Assembly (NCBI GenBank): GCA_030248215.1
Contig: JASANG010001213.1
Location: 1-64,000 of the forward strand
Reading direction: 5' to 3'
DNA length: 64,000 nt
Source: Enoplolaimus lenunculus
Lineage: Eukaryota; Nematoda; Enoplea; Enoplida; Thoracostomopsidae
In this document: one piece after another, positions 58,027 through 64,000 of the stretch
How the letters are laid out: each line of letters begins with the position of its first letter
How positions within the stretch are numbered: position 1 is the stretch's first letter
Notes under the pieces: generated by a model
What the model saw: the letters and a program-made list of their open reading frames with translations, nothing else
Databases searched by the model: none
Told to the model about the DNA's origin: nothing
Translations under genes and position numbers: made by a program

Positions 58027-58405
58027 CAGTAATGTTTAGGCTTCTGTTTTCGTTCGCTCAGTCCCGCAGATCTGTTTTTGTTTTTCTCTTCTCGGAACTT
58101 CCCTCCCTCTTGCTGTGTTTTCTGTTTTCCATTTCCTTTTCTTTTTTCTTATTTTGTTATCTTTTATCAACCTGTTCCCGTGTGTTTTCATCTATTTTTC
58201 TCATACTTCTTTAGTATACTCTTTTTCCACTTAAACACATATCTATCTCATTTTTCTTTTTATTTTCGTTTTTTGCTTATTTTTCACATTCGATTTTTTC
58301 TTTTTCTTTCTACCTTTTCCTGTTTTTATTTTTATCCCTCCTTTTTCTCGATTAACTTTCTTTTGCCTCCTATCTTTTCATCATGTTCATTTCCTATCAA
58401 TATAT
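58027..58405. repeat. Long polypyrimidine tract
   Basis: Nearly 400 bases of mostly T and C on the plus strand, with runs like TTTTCTTTTTTCTTATTTTG. Frames in it translate to Phe/Leu/Ser/Pro and are compositional artefacts. Confidence 0.85.
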
Positions 58406-58797
58406 AGGTGCATCATCAGTATCCGATTGTCATCTAAATGACCTTCAAACCTTGTGCAACACGCGTGTGTGCTTTATTGTCATTCACTAGTGATTTTTAA
58501 CGACTAGTGAGGTAAACTTCGGATCGTGAGTTTAGGATGCTGAGGTTCAAAATTGAATTGCAGGATGAATTAAATCAAAATTCAGTTAAAGATAAAGGGT
58601 AACGATTAGAAATAGGGCACGCATTGTTAGAAATGGAACAGTGTTGTAGAATTCATAAGCACAATACCATTGTATAGAGTAATAATTTGGTGATAATTGT
58701 TATGCTACAGTTTAGGGGCAGATCCAGGATTTTTAACATTGACGGCTCATGCGTTATGCAACGTTTTGGCGCATCAGCCAACTTTTAAGCAGTAGCT

Positions 58798-59069
58798 TAG
58801 GGTGCAACCGGAGGTGAAAAATACCGGAGCCAGAGGTGAGGCGAAAATAGCTGTTTTGGTTTTGCACTAGTTTTCTGTAAAATTCCGGCAATTTTTTAAT
58901 TAAAATTGTGATAAAGGTGAAACAAAATGCGCTAAACAGATAAATTTTGCAAAATTATGCAAAATTTTAGTACCAAAATTTCCAGAACCTCCGGCAAAAA
59001 TTCTACCGGAGCCGGAGACGCAGGCCGATTTTCTGTCGGAGCCGGAGGCAGACCTCCGGTTGTATCCTG
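58798..59069. mobile_element. hAT-like MITE, CCGGAG-rich family, copy 2
   Basis: Left 'TAGGGTGCAACCGGAGGTGA', right 'GACCTCCGGTTGTATCCTG'. Inner 'CGGAGCCGGAGGCAGACC' and 'AAAATTTTGCATAATTTTGC'-type centre match copy 1 at 37116-37481 in reverse orientation. The target duplication is no longer clear. Confidence 0.78.
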
Positions 59070-59503
59070 AGCAGCATTTAACTTAGGCCTGTGTTCTCGA
59101 ATGTATGTAGCACCTATCACCCACCAGGTGGTGATAGCTTCTGTAACCTTTGAACCAATTAATGATGAGGCTCACGTTTGATTTGCTCTACTGTACCAAT
59201 TTTGCGTTCAATAAACTGCAATAGTTAGCAAGTTTAAATTCCTATTACTAACTGATGAGAATTGCTATACACGTTTGGGAACATAAGTCTTAAACATAAG
59301 CTAATCAAACTTCAAATTTATTTTTTCATTTAAAAGCAATAAAATTGAGGATCAAAAATCAAAAGTTAAATAGTTTTTTGATCTCTCACTAGTGAACCAC
59401 AACTAAGGTTTTCACATGATTTTTGGCTAGGCCAGGCGTATTATGTTAATTTTTTGATTTGCAAAAACAACGCCTCCCCCCCACCGTTAGCTTAAGGCTT
59501 AGG

Positions 59504-59560
59504 GTGGCGCTATACTTCGTACGTGAGTAGTTCGCATACGATACGATACGGTTTCGAACA
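59504..59560. mobile_element. MITE fragment, GGTTGCGCTATAC family
   Basis: 'TTAGGGTGGCGCTATACTTC' followed by 'GTACGTGAGTAGTTCGCATA', resembling the left part of the copy at 8731-9129. Confidence 0.6.
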
Positions 59561-60181
59561 GGGTAGAATCATGCTGGACGTCATCAAAACTCTAGCACCA
59601 CCGTTAGGCTTTGGTTAAACTTCATATCCATTGACAGTGGTTTAGTTTCATATTCCAAATTTTAATTGTTAAACATCCATTTAATAAACCAAATTCTGTG
59701 ATGCAAGAGGATCATGTAAAATAGATACAGCTACGTAAAGCACATAGCCTAAAGACTAAGATAATATGCTAAGGACCAAGACCTATATTAACCGTCAAAA
59801 GTGCGCAATGCCTATAAGCAGTCGACAATAGCTGTGTTTTTTTTGGTTTTGTGATAATTTTAGGTTCAAAATTTAACACATTTTTGCATCTGATACGACC
59901 TACTTTTATACATGTGACTATGTATCCTCAACAGCGTTTGGCCTGTTCCAAAACTTATCGCTATCTGGTAATAGGAGCTATAAACATTTAAGAATATATA
60001 CAGCAATGAATTTACGAACAATAAAAACATCCAGCGAATTTCCATATTCCGGCAAAAACGATGGACCCATTATCTTTTTAAGAAATTTTGTGAAAGTTGT
60101 TGAACACATATGTATTAATTTAGATGAGAACTAAATGTTCTGTTAAATTACAAAAAACTGATATTTTTTCTTTTAATTGTT
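59561..60181. other. AT-rich spacer
   Basis: Nothing recognised. Confidence 0.4.
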
Positions 60182-60393
60182 GGCCCATGCATAGAACAGG
60201 GCCGGAAAAGTAGTATAAGCATATTCCTAAGTTTAAGCCTAAGCCTAAGCCTAAGCATAGGGATGAGCCTATTCCTAAGCGTTAGTCTAAGCCTAAGCCT
60301 AAGCCTAGGACTAAAAAAATTTAGTTTAAAACTTAGACTGACTCTGTTACAGCCCCTCCGGAAAACGATCCGGCCCTGTTCTATACATAGGCC
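60182..60393. mobile_element. hAT-like MITE with the densest TTAGGC hexamers
   Basis: Ends 'GGCCCATGCATAGAACAGGG' and 'CCCTGTTCTATACATAGGCC' are inverted over about 30 bp. Two stretches of (CCTAAG)n, four and three units long, lie at about 60230-60258 and 60290-60312. Flanking duplication not recognisable. Confidence 0.9.
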
Positions 60394-60612
60394 AAATAAT
60401 TTCTATTTCGGTTAGTATAAGCAAGAGTGCATGATACAAGGAGGCGCACCTCTTTGGGTTCGGCATAGGACGAAATATACCACCAAGCGTTGCGTTTTTG
60501 GACGACTTCCCTTTGTTTAGAGAGGATCATGGTTCGCATAGATTGTACCCCTTAAAGAGGGCACGCCAAGAACGCAATGCGTACCGGGTACATTTTTTCC
60601 TACATAGAACGT

Positions 60613-60749
60613 ACCCAGAAGCATACTCTTGTTGAAGTATGCATCATACACTCTTGTTATAAGTGAATAGTGATTGGCTTACCCAGAAGCACACTCTTGT
60701 TGAAGTATGCATCACACACTCTTGGTATAAGTGAATAGTGATTGGCTTA
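60613..60749. repeat. Tandem duplication, 68-69 bp unit
   Basis: Two consecutive units beginning 'ACCCAGAAGC' and ending 'GAATAGTGATTGGCTTA', differing at only a few bases. A recent duplication with no known role. Confidence 0.93.
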
Positions 60750-61066
60750 GGTGTATAAAGTTTTCTCCAAACTTGAGAACTTGGTGGCTTGAGCGCCATC
60801 GTGGGTCCGGGGTCCGCCCCTGTCCAACTTCTAATTATAATAGTAACTAAAAATTTCATAATTGTTATGCATGCACGTATTGATTATAAACCGGAATGTT
60901 TACACAGTGAACCACAATTTTCTATTAAATTTTAAGCAATTGATGCATGCATTAGAACTTTATCATTTTACACAGGTTAAATAAATAACTTGAATGTACA
61001 AAGGCCCTCCGCCTGAAACATTAGTCTGCGCCTCAGCTCATTTAGAAGCAGGGGCATAACCAGAAT

Positions 61067-61072
61067 TTTATT
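61067..61072 (-). promoter_or_regulatory. Candidate poly(A) signal AATAAA for the astacin gene
   Basis: AATAAA on the minus strand about 120 bp after the stop codon at 61192. Reasonable spacing for a 3' untranslated region. Confidence 0.5.
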
Positions 61073-61191
61073 TCTGATCGAAATAATCATACCTAAAAGC
61101 TGTTCAAGCAAAAAATGTATCTTCTACAATTTTGCCCGGAATTTAAAAAGAGCTATATCAACCTATTTTTCTAGATTGAGGCACTGCGTTA

Positions 61192-63740
61192 CTAATCATA
61201 ATAATAAATAACAATTTCATAATCAACTTCGCCGCCACCACCACGACCACCAGGGAGTTCAATTTCGAAATCATAATCGTCAATGTCAGGTCCGAACGGA
61301 TTCGTGATGAATGGGGGCAGTGGACGGTTCGGCCCCCAAGGACGCGTACTCCCACCATTTCCACCAGTTTGGCCTTGACCGTTTCCCTTGCCCCCGCTTT
61401 TTCCAGACCCTCTTGAACCGCCGCTAACAGGAACTCCAAATTTATCTAAAAAAGTTAATCAAAATTAACATCGGCAAAAAAATTGTTAAGTCATCTTCCA
61501 AATTAGCTTTTTTTGTCAAATACGTGTTGTAAAATAGGCAACAATGTTTTTGGACATGTTTGCACTCATAAATATGTTCAACAGCAGAATCTTTTCTACA
61601 ATTCAAAATTTGAATTATTTGCTATTGACGGAACGCTACCGGAACCTACAAATTAAATTCTGTCTAAGACCAAAACTCATGTACTTAACCAATTTCTTCT
61701 TTAAACACTACGCTTCGCTCAATTTTTGCAATTCGCGACAGTAAGTCCCTGCTACTAGTTTGACGACCGCAAACACTGAAAATTTTTTATTAAAAAAATT
61801 CTTACCACTGCTACAACCGAAATATTTGTTGATTTTTTGTTGATCAGTTCGTGTCAGCCCAATATCGTTGCCAAGTCTCAATCGGTCTTGTCTGAAATTA
61901 ACTACTTAAAAATGTACCTGATACTGGCCCGTAACCAAGATTGAAAAGGCTAGGACAGAGCTCAGCCCCCCTCCCTGGAAAAATTTTGCCCACCCCTATA
62001 AAATTTTCAAACTTGCTTGTAAATCAACAAAAACGTTTACATGCCTCTCCTGAAAATTTTGTAGCCGATCCAAGCAAGGTGAGCTGGCTTGGCTATGGGC
62101 CTGTTTTTATCATAACCGTTGAGCGTTTGACACGCAACTTATCTGTTTTGTTGACCTTATGACCCGTTTATAGGCTTTAAAATTTAATGCATTTTAACTG
62201 AAAAGTAATTGGAACGAAAAATTATTGAAGTGATTGAGCAATGCAGCATTGGTGTAAATACCAATTGTGATTTGATAAGGCGGCCGTGCTTTAGTTGCTA
62301 CCAAACGCCGGCCCTGGGTGTTTCTTTGCTCAAGAAATTAAATGAAAATTAACGCTTGACAAATTATTTTAAAAACCATAATTTTGATGGTTTCTTAGTT
62401 TTTTCAGTATACAACTAAATTCCAAAAAGCTTTTATTATATTAATACCTTCTTCCAAGTCTTCTTGTCATTACCGGCCGGCCATTGCGCGATCCTGCTAA
62501 AGCTTCGTAATGCATTACACTGAAAATATAATTTTGGTATTAAGCAACGTAAATACCCGGTTTTTACAAGGCTGTCGAAATTATTGCTAAAACGTCACAT
62601 GAAATAAGAATAATGTCAATATATAATTCAAGGCGAATGGTTCGAAAGCTACAAGACCTACCGTCAAGTTCAGCCAATGTAAAGAACAGGGGCGGAACAG
62701 TATGGTAACCATATTCCTAAGCCTAAGCCTAAGCCTAAGCCTAAACCTAAGCATAAGAATGAGCATATTCCTAAACCTAAACTGAAACCTAAGCCTAAAC
62801 CAAGCAAAAAATTAGTCTAAAGCTTAAGCTTACTCTATTCTAGTCCCACAGAAAAACTCTCCGCCCCTGATAATTACATGGGTCTGAAATTCTAATAGGT
62901 GCTACGCTACACAACGCTTCTTAGCACGTACCTTAGATAGTCGTATTTCCCCAGTGATGTATATTCCATTTCGAATGGGTGTAATTTTTCAAACTGATCA
63001 TGCAACCCTGAAATTATTAGGTTGTTGTAGCCTTTCCCCACATTTAAGCATAAGGCTTTCACGTTAAAGCTTAGGTGTACGCTTGTGCTTATGTAAGGCT
63101 TTTCCTGATCCTAAGCCTGAATCTAAGCATAAGCATGTGGGAAAGAATACAAGAGCCAATTATTGTACTGGAGATAAACTTAAGAACCGTAAAGTATCCA
63201 TCAGATGCGTCTTATATTGAATGAATTGTAAACCAAATCATTAACTGGGCATCATGGGGCTGATCCTCCCGACACTAGAACGCCGAAAATAGTCGGAAAG
63301 AGCTTTGTTAGAAACTGAGTGCTCCAGTAATGAACAGATTGGTGTGTGGGAGGTTCTGGGGGCGCCCTCGTACACTGTTTAGGGTTCTCTTAACCTCTGC
63401 ATGTTCAGGGGGCGGCAGCCCTACTTAGAGGCCGATTAAAGAAAAATTTTGTACGTGGGGCTGGAGCTTTCAATTGCGATGGAGTAAAAAAGTGACAAGT
63501 ATTCTTAATCACTAGAAAATCCGAAAACGGATTTGAAATAAAAACTATAAACAATTCTAACCTGGGATAACGTTTCGCGGATGATACTGAATATATTGAT
63601 CTCGGTCCGGCCGATTGTGTTCATGATCAAATCCAAGGACGTGACCAAATTCGTGTATTACCGTCACCGCATCGGTACATTCTGGTGCTTGTAGTGACAT
63701 AGCAATCGGGCCAATTTTACCCAAACCTTCGGTGAAGCAT
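61192..63740 (-). CDS. Astacin-family zinc metalloprotease, 3' part (five exons)
   Basis: Exons 63740-63562, 63007-62932, 62519-62448, 61891-61806 and 61445-61192 join in phase with GT-AG introns of 554, 412, 556 and 360 bp, giving 222 residues to the TAG. The first exon carries the zinc site HEFGHVLGFDHE (three His ligands and the catalytic Glu) and RPDRD. Exon two ends YDYL and exon three begins SVMHY, the Met-turn with the Tyr ligand. Cys in CFTEG and APEC fit the internal disulphide of astacin; Cys in KINKYFGC fits the disulphide to a Cys encoded upstream. Astacins are secreted endopeptidases, used in hatching, moulting, matrix processing or digestion. After the domain comes an unusual tail of about 80 residues: Gly/Ser/Lys-rich, then acidic and Tyr-rich, ending YEIVIYYYD. 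No EGF or CUB domain follows. The 5' exons (signal, propeptide, N-terminal half) lie beyond the right edge. Confidence 0.94.
61926..62101. mobile_element. MITE, GGCCCGTAGCCAGC family, in astacin intron
   Basis: 'GGCCCGTAACCAAGATTG' at the left is mirrored by 'GGCTTGGCTATGGGCC' at the right, in the intron between exons three and four of the astacin gene. Relative of 5572-5673. Confidence 0.7.
62672..62884. mobile_element. hAT-like TTAGGC MITE in astacin intron
   Basis: 'AGCCAATGTAAAGAACAGGG' to 'CCCCTGATAATTACATGGGT', lying wholly in the intron between exons two and three. It has the longest near-perfect hexamer run of the window, five CCTAAG units at about 62715-62745, then further degenerate units. 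Flanks TCAAGTTC and TGAAATTC agree at six of eight bases. Confidence 0.9.
63033..63144. mobile_element. TTTCCCCACAT palindrome with TTAGGC-like core, in astacin intron
   Basis: 'TTTCCCCACATTTAAGCATA' is mirrored by 'TAAGCATGTGGGAAA'. The interior has GCTTAGG and CCTAAGC units. It lies in the first astacin intron seen here. A relative is at 47227-47340. Confidence 0.7.
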
Positions 63741-64000
63741 CTGAAATTCATTTTTTCAAATTTTAAAATTGCAAATATTCAAGCTGCTTGTATAAATGAA
63801 AATATTGTTTCGGCAAAATTTTTCTCAGTAAATGTTGCACGTCAGATGTGTTTTCTATTCATGTTTAAAAAATTTAACTACTGAACCTACCGAACAATTT
63901 AAACAGCCTTAGCTTATATCTAAGGCGCTAGTTATTTAGAACCAAACCATTCGCAGATTTGGAAGTTTCTGACTGGATGAGAGAGCATATATAATAGTGA
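63741..64000. other. Probable intron of the astacin gene
   Basis: The sequence upstream of the acceptor at 63741 is AT-rich and has no in-phase exon for the N-terminal astacin half. It is taken as intron running off the window. Confidence 0.6.

Noticed and set aside
58032-58407. A Phe/Ser-rich 'membrane protein' frame
   Set aside because: It is a direct consequence of a polypyrimidine tract.
60230-60312. A true telomere or chromosome-end scar
   Set aside because: The hexamers lie inside an inverted-repeat element, and sister copies have target duplications, so transposition explains their position.
1-64000. LTR, retroviral, Polinton or LINE remains
   Set aside because: No reverse transcriptase, integrase, capsid-like or long terminal repeat pattern was recognised on either strand.

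Overview
The window looks like nuclear DNA of an invertebrate animal. The sequence is AT-rich and gene-poor. Its genes have GT-AG introns of about 0.2-0.55 kb, and one gene is a clear astacin metalloprotease. Most of the rest is short, non-autonomous DNA transposons (MITEs) and minisatellites. The intron acceptors are mostly TTTCAG-like, and one abundant MITE family carries a degenerate (TTAGGC)n hexamer, the nematode-type telomere repeat. Both fit a nematode or another ecdysozoan, but neither is decisive and I do not name a species. I saw no retroviral, LTR, Polinton or toxin-gene remains, no CRISPR and no bacterial-style operon.

The four genes I can support all lie on the minus strand. (1) 12985-10661: a 774-residue Ser-rich, probably disordered protein of unknown function. 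(2) 33768-32161: a 535-residue protein with about five ~32-residue repeats and one membrane segment near its C-terminus; its reading frame ends inside a MITE. (3) 45056-40034: a protein of about 1602 residues in two exons, with an N-terminal WH2 actin-binding motif, a long disordered Asn/Gln/Ser-rich body, an acidic tract and a hydrophobic C-terminus. (4) 63740-61192: the 3' part of an astacin gene in five exons, with the zinc site, Met-turn and a Gly-rich tail visible; its 5' exons lie beyond the right edge. A weak fifth candidate is a small exon at 21956-21854 coding for a presequence-like peptide.

Layout: 1-10 kb is minisatellites, tRNA-like repeats and MITEs; 10.7-13 kb gene 1; 13-32 kb MITEs, 165-bp and 75-bp tandem repeats and AT-rich spacer; 32.2-33.8 kb gene 2; 34-40 kb spacer with a cluster of 'CCCTATTCACAC' MITEs; 40-45 kb gene 3; 45-61 kb spacer with MITEs, a polypyrimidine tract and AT microsatellites; 61-64 kb the astacin gene, three of whose four introns contain MITE-like palindromes.

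The most notable non-gene feature is a hAT-like MITE family of about a dozen copies (for example 14055-14250, 16908-17085, 29586-29733, 46898-47089, 60182-60393, 62672-62884). Four copies have perfect 8-bp target-site duplications, and the copies hold interstitial TTAGGC/GCCTAA arrays of differing length. The genes share no evident pathway.
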